Notes: generated from the letters alone by a model not told the origin. Numbered from the stretch's first letter, positions 38,341 through 49,736 are shown. The stretch: DNA of 64,000 nucleotides from Streptococcus sp. SK643 (GCF_000259505.1 NZ_AJMM01000026.1:88389-152388), one strand, 5' to 3'. Numbers and translations: made by a program.

Positions 38341-39294
38341 ATGTCTATTAGCCAACGTACCATCAAGCTTATCTTAGCTACCTGTCTTGCCTGTTTTGTT
38401 GCTTCATTTCTAGATCTTTCTTCCGCAGTTTCAGCAGGAATTATTGCCCTGCTAAGTTTATCTGATACCCGAAGAAGCACCTTAAAACTTGCTCGTAATC
38501 GATTTTTTTCTATGCTACTAGCTCTAACTATAGGTGTCTTAGCCTTTCAACTGATTGGGTTTCATCTCTGGAGTTTAGGTCTTTATCTGGCTCTTTACAT
38601 TCCTCTCGCTTACAAGATGGGGTGGGAAATTGGCATTACACCAAGTACCGTTCTTGTCGGTCATCTCTTGGTTTCAGAGTCAACTTCACCAGCCCTTCTT
38701 GTCAATGAAGTCATGCTTTTTGCTATTGGAAGTGGTTTTGCTCTCTTGGTCAATCTCTACATGCCTTCACGAGAAGAGGAAATCCAGCACTACCACACAC
38801 TTGTGGAAGAAAAGTTAAAAGATATCCTCCAGCGCTTCAAATATTATTTATCTAGAGGGGACGGACGCAATAGAGCTCAGCTGGTGGAAGAATTAGATAC
38901 CCTTTTGGAAGAAGCACTCAAACTGGTCTATTTGGATCACTCTGACCACCTCTTTCACCAAACAGATTACCATATCCACTACTTTGAGATGAGACAAAAT
39001 CAGAGTCGTATCCTAAGAAACATGGCCCAACAAATCAATACTTGCCAACTTGCAGCAAGTGAGAGCTTAATTCTGGCTCAGCTTTTTTCAAAAATTGCCG
39101 GTCAACTGAGTCAGACTAATCCCGCTTCTAGTCTACTAGATGATATTGAACACTACCTAGAGGTATTCCGTAACAGATGTCTACCGAGAACTCGTGAAGA
39201 ATTTGAAACTCGTGCTACGCTTCTACAACTTCTACGTGAAGCCAAAACCTTCATCCAATTAAAAGTTGATTTTTATAAAAAATATGGAAACTAA
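38341..39294 (+). CDS. Aromatic acid exporter-like (DUF939/FUSC) membrane protein
   Basis: A 317-residue protein with four to five hydrophobic segments in the first 145 residues (SAGIIALLSLSDTRRSTLK is the conserved ArAE loop) followed by a long, helical cytosolic domain with many charged residues. This is the YgaE/ArAE_1 two-part architecture. Substrate unknown. It starts 59 bases after sstT and ends at a terminator convergent with asp5, marking the edge of the accessory-Sec island. Confidence 0.85.
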   Translation: MSISQRTIKLILATCLACFVASFLDLSSAVSAGIIALLSLSDTRRSTLKLARNRFFSMLLALTIGVLAFQLIGFHLWSLGLYLALYIPLAYKMGWEIGITPSTVLVGHLLVSESTSPALLVNEVMLFAIGSGFALLVNLYMPSREEEIQHYHTLVEEKLKDILQRFKYYLSRGDGRNRAQLVEELDTLLEEALKLVYLDHSDHLFHQTDYHIHYFEMRQNQSRILRNMAQQINTCQLAASESLILAQLFSKIAGQLSQTNPASSLLDDIEHYLEVFRNRCLPRTREEFETRATLLQLLREAKTFIQLKVDFYKKYGN

Positions 39295-39298
39295 AAAA

Positions 39299-39342
39299 GA
39301 AAACTTCAGACCAATCACAAAAGGTGAATATCTGAAGTTTTC
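39299..39342. terminator. Bidirectional terminator at the end of the accessory-Sec operon
   Basis: A 12-bp perfect stem (39299-39310 with 39331-39342, GAAAACTTCAGA/TCTGAAGTTTTC) with T runs on both strands lies between the DUF939 gene and asp5. Confidence 0.85.
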
Positions 39343-39344
39343 TT

Positions 39345-39569
39345 TTATTTGTAAGTTATTACCATGAAGGTTAATAATAGGACGAATAAAGCCAAACTCA
39401 CCAATAAGGTGAGGACCTTTACCAAGGTGTTACTCTGCCAATAGCTTGGTTTACCAATATTACTGGTCGCATCCATGGAAAATAGTTGATTTTGACGGGG
39501 TTGTATGGTTACCAATACAATCAAAGCAAGAGAGAGGACAATAGCTAAAACAATCAGTATGTCAATCAT
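39345..39569 (-). CDS. asp5: Accessory Sec system protein Asp5 (SecG-like)
   Basis: A 74-residue protein with two hydrophobic helices (about 3-24 and 49-71) joined by a polar loop with QPRQNQLFSMDATSNIGKPSYW, the topology of SecG. In S. gordonii, Asp4 and Asp5 resemble SecE and SecG and are needed for GspB export. It is the last gene of the accessory-Sec cluster, four bases after asp4. Confidence 0.85.
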   Translation of the reverse strand: MIDILIVLAIVLSLALIVLVTIQPRQNQLFSMDATSNIGKPSYWQSNTLVKVLTLLVSLALFVLLLTFMVITYK

Positions 39570-39573
39570 AGGC

Positions 39574-39753
39574 CTACCTCAAAATTCCTAGCAGTGTAAA
39601 GAGTAAACCAATCAGAATCATTAAACCCAAGATGAGTGAAAAAGTTTTACTAATCTTTTCCCCTCGGGTTTCTTTTTCTTTCTTGATAGGTTTTTGTTTC
39701 AACTCTTCCATACGACCTTCAACATCTTTGTAAAATAAATCTTCGTCTGACAT
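39574..39753 (-). CDS. asp4: Accessory Sec system protein Asp4 (SecE-like)
   Basis: A 59-residue protein starting MSDEDLFYKDVEGRMEELKQ, with a charged cytosolic N-terminus (residues 1-36) and one C-terminal transmembrane helix (about 38-57), the SecE-like layout of Asp4. Its ribosome-binding site (TAGGAGG) lies inside the end of gtfB, and the ATG follows the gtfB stop by one base, so translation is coupled. Confidence 0.87.
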   Translation of the reverse strand: MSDEDLFYKDVEGRMEELKQKPIKKEKETRGEKISKTFSLILGLMILIGLLFTLLGILR

Positions 39754-39754
39754 G

Positions 39755-41092
39755 TTAGCCTCCTAAAACAGTCTGCATGGTTTCCTGATATCGTACCAAG
39801 TCAACATAATTTGCATGTCGGCCTTGCTTCCCAAGTTCCTGACGCATTTGTTCAACATCTGAAAGAGCCCATTTTAGAGTCTCAACCAAAGCAGAAGCCT
39901 CACTACTTTCAAATAAATGATCTGGAGCGATATAAAGTCTATTGTGCACCGTTTGGTTAAATCCAAGAATCAAGAGATTATGCTCAAATGCCTGACGTAC
40001 TGCCTGCAATAACTCATTGCTGTGATTGATATCCAAGTAAATATCCGACAGTTGATAGAGCTCCTGAATCTTCTGTGGACTAGCGTTCTGGTAAAGGACC
40101 ACATTAGGATAGCGAAGCATATCTAAGAGCTTAGAAGACATCTCTGTCACTGCTGCGATACGGAAAGTGACATCAGGCAGGGCTTCTACGATTGCTTCCA
40201 CTTGCTCAATCTGATCTGAATTGGTCAAGATTAAGGCATCTCGTCTTAGGAAATTATCACGTTTGAACTGATAATGGTAACCCAAATGCACAAACTGATC
40301 ATGGTATTTCTCATCAGTCAACTCTAAAGCGCGCTCATAAGTTGCCTTGTTTGGAATGATGATCTTCTTAGTACGCACATCATCATTTTCTAAAATCAAC
40401 TGCATATTGCCTGGAATAGCATCATAGAGAGGTTCCTGCCATGCCAAGACATCTGATCCAGACTTATCTGGATGATGGAAGGAAACCAAGAAAGCAGTCG
40501 CTAGTGTATTGAACACAATCTGATGCTTATCTAGCTCCAAATCTTGCAAAAAGAAAGTGATAAATTCTACTCGATTGGTAAAGTAACGCATGGACTGACC
40601 AGGTAAGGTCAATAAGATATCACCCGTCACATGGTTTTCAAGTAACACCTCCTGACCATTGAGATCTTGGTAAACTGTCATGATTGGCTCACTATCAGCA
40701 CTATAAGTCGTTGTAGCAAAACAAGCTCCGAAGCGATTGTAATGATCAACCTGACGGACTCGACCTTCCAAGTCTTTCCAATCTACCTGCTTAACCAAGC
40801 GCGCTTGCAAGCAATCAGCATAATGAATAACGGCTCTCTCCTGTGTCATATCTTCAATACGAGCAGACTGATTATTTCCTGAAATTTCCCAAAAAGCTGG
40901 AACAGGGACTTGGTTAAAATAAAGAGGTTTTCCCTTTTCATATCCTAGATAATAAGTAAAAGGAGAGATCAGACCATCAGGCAGAAAACCATCTGCATCG
41001 ATGACCACTCCAAGTTGAGAAAGACCAGTAGCGACTAGACTTTCATGTAAATCTCGACTTTCTTGATCATAACGATCATAAAGTTCAATCAT
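39755..41092 (-). CDS. gtfB: SRRP glycosylation co-factor GtfB
   Basis: A 445-residue protein beginning MIELYDRYDQESRDLHESL, the non-catalytic partner that binds the Ser-rich acceptor and activates GtfA for the first GlcNAc transfer. It lacks evident UDP-sugar motifs. From about residue 280 it carries the DQIEQVEAIV...YLDINHSNE...LGFNQT module that recurs in most glycosyltransferases of this locus. It overlaps the gtfA stop by eight bases. Confidence 0.93.
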   Translation of the reverse strand: MIELYDRYDQESRDLHESLVATGLSQLGVVIDADGFLPDGLISPFTYYLGYEKGKPLYFNQVPVPAFWEISGNNQSARIEDMTQERAVIHYADCLQARLVKQVDWKDLEGRVRQVDHYNRFGACFATTTYSADSEPIMTVYQDLNGQEVLLENHVTGDILLTLPGQSMRYFTNRVEFITFFLQDLELDKHQIVFNTLATAFLVSFHHPDKSGSDVLAWQEPLYDAIPGNMQLILENDDVRTKKIIIPNKATYERALELTDEKYHDQFVHLGYHYQFKRDNFLRRDALILTNSDQIEQVEAIVEALPDVTFRIAAVTEMSSKLLDMLRYPNVVLYQNASPQKIQELYQLSDIYLDINHSNELLQAVRQAFEHNLLILGFNQTVHNRLYIAPDHLFESSEASALVETLKWALSDVEQMRQELGKQGRHANYVDLVRYQETMQTVLGG

Positions 41093-42596
41093 GGAGCACC
41101 TCCTCTACTGTTTTCTTCCACTTTTCTAAAATTTCTTTGGTTAAGAAGCCTTCTGCAATCTGATAAGAATGGGCACGCATGGCTTCCAAACGATTTTCTT
41201 GATACAATTGACAAATCTTGGCTGCATAAGCTTGCTTGATTTGGTCTTCGACATGGTCAGATGAACTTGGAATCAAATAACCATTTTGCCCATCTTCTAT
41301 AAAGGTCTGATTACCATAAGGCACATCAAAACCGATTAAAGGTAGACCTGAACCAATTGCTTCCATCAGGGTCAGGCCAAATCCTTCGCTGGTTGAAGCC
41401 GTCAAGTAAACCTCATACTGGCTATAAATCTGCGAAAGCTCCGCATGTCCCTTGAGCTGGATATAATCCTCAGCCTGATGAGTTGCAATAATATCTCGAA
41501 GAAGAGAATCCTCACCACCGCTACCATAGATATCAAAGGTTAATTCAGGAATTTCCTTACGAGCTTCAATAACTGCCTTAACCAACCAGTCAATATGTTT
41601 TTCTTTGGCAAGACGCGAAGCAGTAATCAATGAAAATGGCTTGCGCCCTTGACTTGACTCAGTCAAGGAATCAATACTACCTACAGGAATGGTAACAATC
41701 TTTGGTTGGTGCTGGGTGTATTTGGCAAATTGGTTATGCAACACTTCATTTTGTCTGTCAGTTGATACGATAAAGAAGTCAACCTTATCTGCATTGGTAA
41801 ACTGATAGTCATAATAGTTGTTCCAAAGGATATAGTCCTCATTTGTAGCATTTTCACTATAATGCTCCGCATGAACAACTACCGCTAAATGCGCAGCTTG
41901 TGCTTCCTCAAACACAACCTGTCCAATACCTGTCTCCCTATCCAGAATAACCAAATCAGACTTGTTCAAATTCAAGGATTTCATAAAGGCACGCATGAAA
42001 GCTGGCTTCCCATAGAAAATCTTATCCTTGAAACGGTAAACTTCTTCCTTACCTTGATTCATCAAGATATCATAGGCCGGAGTACCGTCTTCATTGTAAA
42101 AAGTCCGTTGATATAGTACTGCAACATTGTCCTTAGGTGCAAAATACTCGCTACAATAACGCGTATAAGAAAAGTAATCCTTACGAATCAATTTTCCTTT
42201 AAAAACATACTCGACATGCTGGACCAAATCCTTGTTCTCATCAACCAAATAACAGGTGACAAACTTATCTTGGTCAGAAAAGAAGACACGCAATACCTTA
42301 CCATTCTTTTCTCTACGACTTTCAACACCGTCAACAGTAGCTAAGACATCAGCAACTGTTATACTAGTTGGTGCAATCTTGATATCTGTAAAGTGATTAT
42401 AAAGCCAGATAACTTGCTCATCATCAAAACCAATATTGGATGTTAAATGCTCAATATTATCAGCTAAAATCATATCTGTAAAGATAAATTTAGAGGGTAA
42501 ATTCAAACTTCGAAAAATACCGGCGCGATAGGCTTGGGCATATTCTACACCGCTACTGGCCCAACCAATTCCTAAATTTATATTGTAAATTGTCAT
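41085..42596 (-). CDS. gtfA: SRRP O-GlcNAc transferase GtfA
   Basis: A 503-residue GT-B (GT4-like) enzyme that transfers the first GlcNAc to Ser/Thr of the adhesin together with GtfB. The start MTIYNINLGIGWASSGVEYAQAYR is diagnostic; the C-terminal nucleotide-sugar domain has LITASRLAKEKHIDW and the EX7E-type TASTSEGFGLTLMEAIGSGLPLIGFD. Central GtfB-binding insert residues about 90-210 are present. It starts 11 bases after secA2. Confidence 0.95.
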   Translation of the reverse strand: MTIYNINLGIGWASSGVEYAQAYRAGIFRSLNLPSKFIFTDMILADNIEHLTSNIGFDDEQVIWLYNHFTDIKIAPTSITVADVLATVDGVESRREKNGKVLRVFFSDQDKFVTCYLVDENKDLVQHVEYVFKGKLIRKDYFSYTRYCSEYFAPKDNVAVLYQRTFYNEDGTPAYDILMNQGKEEVYRFKDKIFYGKPAFMRAFMKSLNLNKSDLVILDRETGIGQVVFEEAQAAHLAVVVHAEHYSENATNEDYILWNNYYDYQFTNADKVDFFIVSTDRQNEVLHNQFAKYTQHQPKIVTIPVGSIDSLTESSQGRKPFSLITASRLAKEKHIDWLVKAVIEARKEIPELTFDIYGSGGEDSLLRDIIATHQAEDYIQLKGHAELSQIYSQYEVYLTASTSEGFGLTLMEAIGSGLPLIGFDVPYGNQTFIEDGQNGYLIPSSSDHVEDQIKQAYAAKICQLYQENRLEAMRAHSYQIAEGFLTKEILEKWKKTVEEVLHD

Positions 42597-42607
42597 ATTT
42601 TCTCCTC

Positions 42608-44980
42608 TTATGGAAAATGAGTCACGATTTCACCTTTTGGAGTGACCTCAACCAGCCCCATCAGGAGATTACGCACCATATCAGCACGAATTTGCTCTTT
42701 CATCGTTTCAAAGCCAGCATAGGCTTCTTGATAATATTCTACAATTGGGTTTTTCTGTGCAGCAGATTGGCCACCGATAGCCATAGATAACTGTTGTAGA
42801 TAGTCTACCTGCTCTACCCAGTTGTCATCAATAGCCTTCAGTAGAGAGAGTCGTAAATACTGTTCATACAAGTCATGTTTCTCCAGTAATTCCTTCTTTT
42901 CAGAGAGTTCTCTATTCACAACTTGTTGAATGAAAGAGCGGACTTGTTTCTGATTAGATAAGTCTAGATTATCTGGAATTCCCTTTACATGGAAACTGAT
43001 ATTGGTAACAATAAAGTGAAACAACAATTCACGACTGGCATAGTGTTCAGCCGCTACCTCTTCTGTATATCTCTCAATGATATTCACAACTACATCCTCT
43101 AAGTCACGAGAACCATCTATCAAACGATTGCGTTCCTTATAAACCATATCGCGTTGGATATTCATGCTCTCAGCATACTCTAAGGTCTGACGACGGGCAG
43201 TTCGACCAGCACTGTCACTGGCATGTTGTGCCCTTTCAACCAGATTACGATACTTACGACCTTTGAGAATTTCTGGTTGCGTCATATCTTGAACTTGATA
43301 ATCTTTATACTTCTTGTGAACCCAAGATGGACCAAATTTCTTGATAACATCATCTTCCAGAGATACAAAAAACTTACTCATACCTGGGTCTCCCTGACGG
43401 CCAGAACGTCCACGGATTTGAAGGTCTATCCGCTGACTCTCCATCCGCTCTGTTCCGATGACAATCAAACCACCAAGTTCAGCGACTCCCTTACCGAGTT
43501 TAATATCCGTCCCACGTCCGGCCATAGAAGTTGCAACTGTTACGGCCCCCATCTGACCTGATTCAGCGATAATTTGGGCCTCACGCGCAGCATTATTGGC
43601 ATTTAATACATTGTGGGCAATCCCTTCACGAAGCAAGAGTGATGAATAAAGCTGAGACATCTCCACTGAACCTACAAAAACCAATAACGGATTGCCTTTA
43701 GCATGATAATCTTTGATATATTCTAAAGATGCATAAACTTTCTCCGGTAAAGTCACATATAAATTATCTGGATAATCAATTCGTTGCTTAGGACGATTGG
43801 TTGGAATCCGAATAACAGCCATATTATAAGTCTCAAGAAATTCTTTTTCTGCTACCTTTCCTGTCCCCGTCATCCCAGATACTTTTTTAAACATCTTAAA
43901 TAGACTCTGATAGGTGATGGAAGCCATGGCTCTCGTTTCAGGAGACAACTTCACATGTTCCTTGGCTTCAATGGCCTGATGGAGACCTCCCTGCAGTTTG
44001 GTCATCTCCATTAGACGTCCTGTTCCCTTATCAACTAGTACCATCTCATTCCCACGAATGATATAGTCCTTATCTTTGGTAAAGAGCTTATGAGCTCGAA
44101 TAGCATAGACTAAGTGACGAGCAAAGGACGCATGTTCTTCCTTATATAAGTTGTCAATTCCTAGGAAACTTTCAGCAGATTTGGCACCCTTAGTAGTAAG
44201 CCAAATTTCTTCCTTCTCCTCTTTGAAAATATAATCTTCTCCTTCGACCAATGTTGTTACCAGTGTATCAATAATCGCATAGTAATTAGACTGAACACGA
44301 GGAGAACCCGCAATAATCAGAGGAGTTTGTGCACTATCCAGCAAGATATCATCAATTTCATCAATAATGACATAGTTAAAAGGTCGTAAAAATTTACCTT
44401 CTTCATTCGAAGCCAAATTATCATTTAGGTAATCAAAACCTAGATTACTATTAGTCGTATAAATGATATCCGAAGCATAGATCAGTTTCTTTTCTTCAGC
44501 TTTCATTTCCTTCTTTGGATCCCCTGTAAATGGTACCCCAATGGTCAATCCTAAGAAACGATAAACTTGTCCCATTTCCTCTGCATCACGCTTTGATAAA
44601 TACTCATTTGGCGTAACGACCATCACACCTTGACCTGAAAGAGCATTCAAATAGACCGGCATGGTAGCTGTTAGGGTTTTGCCTTCCCCCGTGTTCATCT
44701 CAGCAACATTTCCATAGTGCATGACAATAGCTCCCATGACCTGAACATCATAGGGGAACATCCCTAAAATCCGCTTATCCGCTTCACGCACCACAGCAAA
44801 AGCTTCTACTAAAAGATCATCTAGACTTTCTCCCTTGGAAAGACGCTGACGAAACTCCACTGTTTTAGCCACTAATTCTTGATCCGAAAGAGAGGACATC
44901 TTGCCTTTTAAGTTATTGATCCTCTTTAAAATCTTTTTTACTTTCCTAAGGTGGAAATCTTGACCTAAACGTCTAAACAC
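42608..44980 (-). CDS. secA2: Accessory Sec translocase ATPase SecA2
   Basis: A 790-residue ATPase dedicated to the glycosylated adhesin. It has Walker [13 protein letters not shown] (about 95-106), DEAD-like [26 protein letters not shown], and the helicase motif [12 protein letters not shown] and [13 protein letters not shown]. It is shorter than SecA1 and lacks the Cys-rich zinc tail, as expected for SecA2. The asp3 end overlaps its start by eight bases. Confidence 0.96.
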   Translation of the reverse strand: MFRRLGQDFHLRKVKKILKRINNLKGKMSSLSDQELVAKTVEFRQRLSKGESLDDLLVEAFAVVREADKRILGMFPYDVQVMGAIVMHYGNVAEMNTGEGKTLTATMPVYLNALSGQGVMVVTPNEYLSKRDAEEMGQVYRFLGLTIGVPFTGDPKKEMKAEEKKLIYASDIIYTTNSNLGFDYLNDNLASNEEGKFLRPFNYVIIDEIDDILLDSAQTPLIIAGSPRVQSNYYAIIDTLVTTLVEGEDYIFKEEKEEIWLTTKGAKSAESFLGIDNLYKEEHASFARHLVYAIRAHKLFTKDKDYIIRGNEMVLVDKGTGRLMEMTKLQGGLHQAIEAKEHVKLSPETRAMASITYQSLFKMFKKVSGMTGTGKVAEKEFLETYNMAVIRIPTNRPKQRIDYPDNLYVTLPEKVYASLEYIKDYHAKGNPLLVFVGSVEMSQLYSSLLLREGIAHNVLNANNAAREAQIIAESGQMGAVTVATSMAGRGTDIKLGKGVAELGGLIVIGTERMESQRIDLQIRGRSGRQGDPGMSKFFVSLEDDVIKKFGPSWVHKKYKDYQVQDMTQPEILKGRKYRNLVERAQHASDSAGRTARRQTLEYAESMNIQRDMVYKERNRLIDGSRDLEDVVVNIIERYTEEVAAEHYASRELLFHFIVTNISFHVKGIPDNLDLSNQKQVRSFIQQVVNRELSEKKELLEKHDLYEQYLRLSLLKAIDDNWVEQVDYLQQLSMAIGGQSAAQKNPIVEYYQEAYAGFETMKEQIRADMVRNLLMGLVEVTPKGEIVTHFP

Positions 44981-45413
44981 TTCTAATCTCCTTGATAGAA
45001 AAATGATAAAAAGTTAACGATTCAAAACCAGCACTTAACAGAGAAACTTGATAAGTATAACTATCTTCTGGATAAGTAAATATAAAATCTTTCACTTTTT
45101 CTACCTTTTCTTCTAAAATATCACCATAGCGGTCAAAAAAAGTTATCTTGGTATAAACCCCATTTTCAGGCTGACAATCAAAAGCCAGTGATAGTTGATA
45201 CTCCTGATTTCTTTTTAGTAAGGGAAGCTGGGGCTGAGTCCGTGCAGCCTGGTAATTGACACTAGAAAACCAAGTCTTGAGAATCTCACCAGATGCTAGC
45301 AGAGGATTATAGAGACGGACACTTTTGTCAGGAAAATAAGATACAGTTGATCCGTACATATAAGTCCCGCCAACTTCTCCCCAATGAATAGACTGTCTCT
45401 GTGTGATAATCAT
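44973..45413 (-). CDS. asp3: Accessory Sec system protein Asp3
   Basis: A 146-residue beta-rich protein starting [22 protein letters not shown]; Asp3 has a carbohydrate-binding-module-like fold and joins Asp1 and Asp2. An upstream in-frame ATG would add 19 residues but falls inside asp2; ATG at 45413 overlaps the asp2 stop as ATGA and has GGGAG before it. It is needed for SRRP export. Confidence 0.93.
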   Translation of the reverse strand: MIITQRQSIHWGEVGGTYMYGSTVSYFPDKSVRLYNPLLASGEILKTWFSSVNYQAARTQPQLPLLKRNQEYQLSLAFDCQPENGVYTKITFFDRYGDILEEKVEKVKDFIFTYPEDSYTYQVSLLSAGFESLTFYHFSIKEIRSV

Positions 45414-46945
45414 TCTTTCTCCCTTCCAAAACCACTTGCTAATATCATCCGATAAAAGTGGATAAACCAAGCAACATTAGTATCTGTATCATCATTGTGT
45501 CGTCCAGCAGTTCCTTTAGACAAAATCTTGGCACCTGTATTACATAAATAAGTAACTAGATTCTCATAAGCTTGTGGATCCATATCTTCATCCTTCATGT
45601 AGGACAAACCAAAGGTTGTCTTTGAAAAATTTGCTTGTTTAAAAACCTTCCAAAAACGCTGATCCAACTTCAACATGTGATTAAGACTTACTCCTCCAGT
45701 TTGATGTTTTAAAACATCAAAACTCGTAGGAAAAACTCTAGGACTTGCTAAACGTCCACGGCTAGCTATGGTTCCTAAATTAGCCAAGGGCTTACCAACA
45801 ATGATGGCATGAGGTTCAAAAGAAGCACCATAATAGAGAGCCGGAAACGTTCCCATAGAAAGGCCTGATAAAATCAAATCCTTGCGATCAAAGCCTAAAT
45901 AATCAAGATAATGAGCAATCGTCTCTTTGACCTTGCCCTCTAGCTCATCCGTTCCTAGATAAAAAGCCCCTCCTTCTAATCGAGGGTCAGAGAACAGAAT
46001 GAAGGGACATTTGAAATTTTGCATCATCCAGTATCCTTCAAATCCCTCGGCAGGTCGAAAACCAGCAAAATAAACAGCCAAAGGCGGTTTAAAATCACCT
46101 GGATGGAAGAAATAGTTTATTTCATCACGCTTGGAATCATGTAGGATATTTCCGCCAAGTACAAACTTACCAAATTGTTTTCGACTCCAACGTTGATGCA
46201 AATTACCTAGTTTGATAGTTCCATGACCTCTTGCCTCAACAGATATCAAGAGAAAGTAATCTCCATCTAGACTATCCATAACAAGTGCTTGCTCCAAGTC
46301 TTTTTCAGACACTATTGTCTCTTCAAAAACATCATCAACAGAACCACTCCATATTTTACGGATTACTAAACGAAAGTCACAATTTCCTTGCTTTTCATAT
46401 TCGAGCCACAACTCAATAGGAAGTGTTTTTTGAACTACTATATTATAAGCCCAAAAGGCAAGTTGGGAAAAATCTTGTCCAAATCCACCTTCCAAACTGA
46501 CATAATCCAATCCTTGATAAGAAATAGCTCCTGTAAAATTTGGATTCACTTGTATTGTCGAAGGAAAGAGTTTATCACCATACCCACCACCAAAAAGAGA
46601 TTTACTCAAATCATTGATTAATTGTTGGGGACTTGAAAAATCAATTGCTTGTGCACATCGTTTTTTTAAAAAATCCAAAACCTCTCTATCATCTATTTGT
46701 AGATTCTGGTTATAAAATAAAGTATAAGGTTCAAAATATTTCACAAAGGAAAATAAGTCTTTGGCATACTGACCATCTTCTATTAAAACAGCATGAAAAC
46801 GGCTAATATCCTCTTTTTTTATGATTTCACGAAGGGCCACTGATGAGTTGGGATAAAAATGATACCAACTCATATTTTCAGGTATGTCATACTGATTTCC
46901 CCAATTGGTAAGTCCTATCTGTAAAATATTAAGTTCCTTTGACAT
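45410..46945 (-). CDS. asp2: Accessory Sec system protein Asp2 (glycan O-acetyltransferase)
   Basis: A 511-residue protein with a beta-sandwich-rich N-terminal half and an alpha/beta-hydrolase-like C-terminal half. The nucleophile Ser363 lies in LSGLSMGTFPALYYG and a likely catalytic His in GTAGRHNDDTDTNVAWF. S. gordonii Asp2 both aids export and O-acetylates GlcNAc on GspB through an equivalent Ser. It overlaps the asp1 end by 17 bases. Confidence 0.94.
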   Translation of the reverse strand: MSKELNILQIGLTNWGNQYDIPENMSWYHFYPNSSVALREIIKKEDISRFHAVLIEDGQYAKDLFSFVKYFEPYTLFYNQNLQIDDREVLDFLKKRCAQAIDFSSPQQLINDLSKSLFGGGYGDKLFPSTIQVNPNFTGAISYQGLDYVSLEGGFGQDFSQLAFWAYNIVVQKTLPIELWLEYEKQGNCDFRLVIRKIWSGSVDDVFEETIVSEKDLEQALVMDSLDGDYFLLISVEARGHGTIKLGNLHQRWSRKQFGKFVLGGNILHDSKRDEINYFFHPGDFKPPLAVYFAGFRPAEGFEGYWMMQNFKCPFILFSDPRLEGGAFYLGTDELEGKVKETIAHYLDYLGFDRKDLILSGLSMGTFPALYYGASFEPHAIIVGKPLANLGTIASRGRLASPRVFPTSFDVLKHQTGGVSLNHMLKLDQRFWKVFKQANFSKTTFGLSYMKDEDMDPQAYENLVTYLCNTGAKILSKGTAGRHNDDTDTNVAWFIHFYRMILASGFGREKE

Positions 46946-48509
46946 TTTTAACCTCCTCTATCCATTTCTCTAATTTTTCAAGAAATTGTTGTCCTGTGTG
47001 CTCCTTAATCTTATCAATCGAATAAATTAAGGACTCATTCCACTCTTTCAACCTATCTGTGTAATAATGTGCAGCCTTAGAAAATTCTTTCACATCTGCT
47101 AACAAATAACCATTTTTTAAATGTTCAACATAGACGGTTTCAACTAGGTTGATTTGAGGAATTCCTGCACTAATACCAGCTATCTGTGTGTAGAGATGAG
47201 GATGTCTATTTAAATCCACAATCAAACGGACAAATTCTAGCGTTTTTATCAAATCTAACTCATCATTCAAGTTGACAAACTGTATGCGTAAGTCCTGGTG
47301 TTGATTTTCTTCCAGAGGATTTTCTGCATCACCATAATCAATTGCCTTCCCCAGATTTTCGGATTGAATGTTTTCTTGGATGAAAGACTCAACAATCCCT
47401 TCCACCTCATTCATTTGCTCCTGACTAGCAGCAAATGCTCCAAAAATCACCTCAGTATCCTTATTTTCAGCGACAAAGGCCAAGACTTGAAGTAGAGCTT
47501 GGTTATCAATTCCCTGCTCAAAATCCAGTTGATAATAAATAATAGATTCTTTCTTAGTTTGGCTTCTCCCCAATCGTAAGCGAGTGTCAAAAGATGATAA
47601 ATGATAAAATTGATGCATTCGTTCAGGGTATAAATCCTGTAACAATCGTAAACTATCCTCTCTATCCACCAAAATCAAATCAGACTTTTCAAAAGTTACA
47701 TCTAAATCTCTAAAGGTATCTTGAGGATTACGCCCAATGAAAAGACTCAACAGTTTCGGATTTTCTCTAGGTAAACGGTCTAATACCATCTGGTCATGAT
47801 GAGAATGAGAAGGAACTATAAAAATATCCTTGTTCTTCACATACTGTTGCAGGTAATTCTCAAAAAATTCTGCCACCAAATCTCCCATGTCTTGATAGAT
47901 AAGCGCTTTAAAGCGATAACTAAAAATTGGATTGACTTCTACCCGTCCTCCTTCATTTAAATGCTCTCTAAATTGCCACACTCCCTTGGGATCCAGATAT
48001 TCTTGATAGGCCGCTTGCCCATCTTCAAAAAAGATAACACTCGATACAAATCCACGATCATCCATGATATAGTGCATATCTACTTGACCATTTGGTTCAA
48101 AATACAGTATATCACTGATGAAGCCTTCAACACCATGTTCAACCTTAGCAAATTTCTTCCCATTTTTTTGAACGATAATCGTAAAGGGACTATAAATAAA
48201 TTCACAGTCATCATCCCACTCAATATCTCTAATACTTAACACTTGGGTATGGAGATTATGAAAATCTTGCATAACATCAAAAACGGAATAAGTATCCGTT
48301 TCTAACACACCATGCCTATGTAAGAAATAACGCAAATGAGGCTGATAAGCCAATACTAAAAGGTGAGACTCTATGTCCTGTCTTTGAAACAGTCGAATCT
48401 GGTGAAAGGTATCATCAAACTCAAGACGAAAATGAGAAAAATACCATGGAGTGATAGTTGCATGCCATGTTCTTTCTGAACCATACCAAGCTGGAATAAA
48501 ATAATACAT
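46929..48509 (-). CDS. asp1: Accessory Sec system protein Asp1
   Basis: A 526-residue protein beginning MYYFIPAWYGSERTWHATITPWY, the typical Asp1 start. Asp1 has a GT-B-like fold without known transferase activity and forms the Asp1-2-3 complex that brings the glycoprotein to SecA2. Rossmann-like strands with LILVDREDSLRLLQ are visible in the middle. It begins 9 bases after secY2. Confidence 0.93.
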   Translation of the reverse strand: MYYFIPAWYGSERTWHATITPWYFSHFRLEFDDTFHQIRLFQRQDIESHLLVLAYQPHLRYFLHRHGVLETDTYSVFDVMQDFHNLHTQVLSIRDIEWDDDCEFIYSPFTIIVQKNGKKFAKVEHGVEGFISDILYFEPNGQVDMHYIMDDRGFVSSVIFFEDGQAAYQEYLDPKGVWQFREHLNEGGRVEVNPIFSYRFKALIYQDMGDLVAEFFENYLQQYVKNKDIFIVPSHSHHDQMVLDRLPRENPKLLSLFIGRNPQDTFRDLDVTFEKSDLILVDREDSLRLLQDLYPERMHQFYHLSSFDTRLRLGRSQTKKESIIYYQLDFEQGIDNQALLQVLAFVAENKDTEVIFGAFAASQEQMNEVEGIVESFIQENIQSENLGKAIDYGDAENPLEENQHQDLRIQFVNLNDELDLIKTLEFVRLIVDLNRHPHLYTQIAGISAGIPQINLVETVYVEHLKNGYLLADVKEFSKAAHYYTDRLKEWNESLIYSIDKIKEHTGQQFLEKLEKWIEEVKNVKGT

Positions 48510-48518
48510 AAAAGTCTC

Positions 48519-49736
48519 CTAAATCAAGGGTCTATAGGTTTCATTTAACCTCATAGCCTTGACCTCGTCTCTAATCGTAAAAATCATGCCTCCAAACATC
48601 ATGAACAATCCTGGAATCATTGCCAATCGTAATAACTTTTCATCATACAAAACAAAAAGCATGGGACCACCTGCCATGATCACATTAAAGAGACCACCTA
48701 TGACTGAGAAACGAAGGACCAACCGATTAATAAATCGACTAGTGTCCTCGCCTGGATAAATACCATAAATGTATTCTCCAGATTTTTTCATGCGGTCTGC
48801 AATCTCTTCTCCATTCATAGTAACAAATGCAAAAATAATACTAAATAAAAATAAGACCGAAATATAAACATAGACCCACAAAGGTTTCCCAACCATAAAT
48901 TCCTTTGATAAAGTCTCCAATCCTGAATGATTAGGGAAAATAAATCCCAACAAGATGAATAGATAAGCTGGTACACTAAGAAAACTCATCACATACATAT
49001 AGGGCATCCCACCAGCAGGATTCAACATGATTTCGAGATAAGAATAGCGTTTAAAACGATTGTGAAGTCCTATCTTATTGACTGGCACTAGATAACGCGC
49101 ACGATACATAATGGCAAGTAAATAAGAAAAGACAACGGTTAATAAAGCAAGTAACACAATAATCCCTGTTGGAATATGAACCAGTTTAAAAGTTTCAATA
49201 ATATCCTGGGGAATATTGATGATAATACTAGTTAAGAGAATAACAATGGATCCCCCAATCCCTATACTAGCATTCAAATCTGACAACCACACCAGAAAGA
49301 AGGTCCCTGCTATTAGTAATAAGGTATTCATAAGTATAACCAAGGCCGAAGAATAGGATGCTTGGACTGGTAAGCTTAGAGAAATTGCCAAAGATTGAAT
49401 AACAGCAATCAGCAAGGTCAGATACATTTTTCGACGATCTTGAATTTCAATCGCTGTAGAACTTAGCCCCAATTTTTTAGAATAAGAAAACATCTGCCAC
49501 AAGATCATTGCAGACATCCAAGGTGATAATCCTATAGAAAAAATCGATAAACTTCTTAGGTTTCCACCTGTCAGGGCGGCTGAGAAGGCTAGGTAGGCCG
49601 TTGAACCACCTAAGAAATCTTTGGAATTCAAATCAACAAAAGGGAGAGTGATTCTGCTTCCCAATACATAGATAAACAGTAGAAATAAGGTAGCTAAGCC
49701 TTTTTTTACTGCTATTGACGAATAAATCTTAGTCAC
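48519..49736 (-). CDS. secY2: Accessory Sec channel SecY2
   Basis: A 405-residue SecY homologue with ten hydrophobic segments, including the plug-region [13 protein letters not shown], the [21 protein letters not shown] segment and [16 protein letters not shown]. It forms the dedicated channel with Asp4/Asp5. The GTG at 49736 has AAAGGAG six bases before it; an upstream TTG (49766) would add ten residues but has no ribosome-binding site. It is the first secretion gene after the glycosyltransferase block. Confidence 0.94.
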   Translation of the reverse strand: MTKIYSSIAVKKGLATLFLLFIYVLGSRITLPFVDLNSKDFLGGSTAYLAFSAALTGGNLRSLSIFSIGLSPWMSAMILWQMFSYSKKLGLSSTAIEIQDRRKMYLTLLIAVIQSLAISLSLPVQASYSSALVILMNTLLLIAGTFFLVWLSDLNASIGIGGSIVILLTSIIINIPQDIIETFKLVHIPTGIIVLLALLTVVFSYLLAIMYRARYLVPVNKIGLHNRFKRYSYLEIMLNPAGGMPYMYVMSFLSVPAYLFILLGFIFPNHSGLETLSKEFMVGKPLWVYVYISVLFLFSIIFAFVTMNGEEIADRMKKSGEYIYGIYPGEDTSRFINRLVLRFSVIGGLFNVIMAGGPMLFVLYDEKLLRLAMIPGLFMMFGGMIFTIRDEVKAMRLNETYRPLI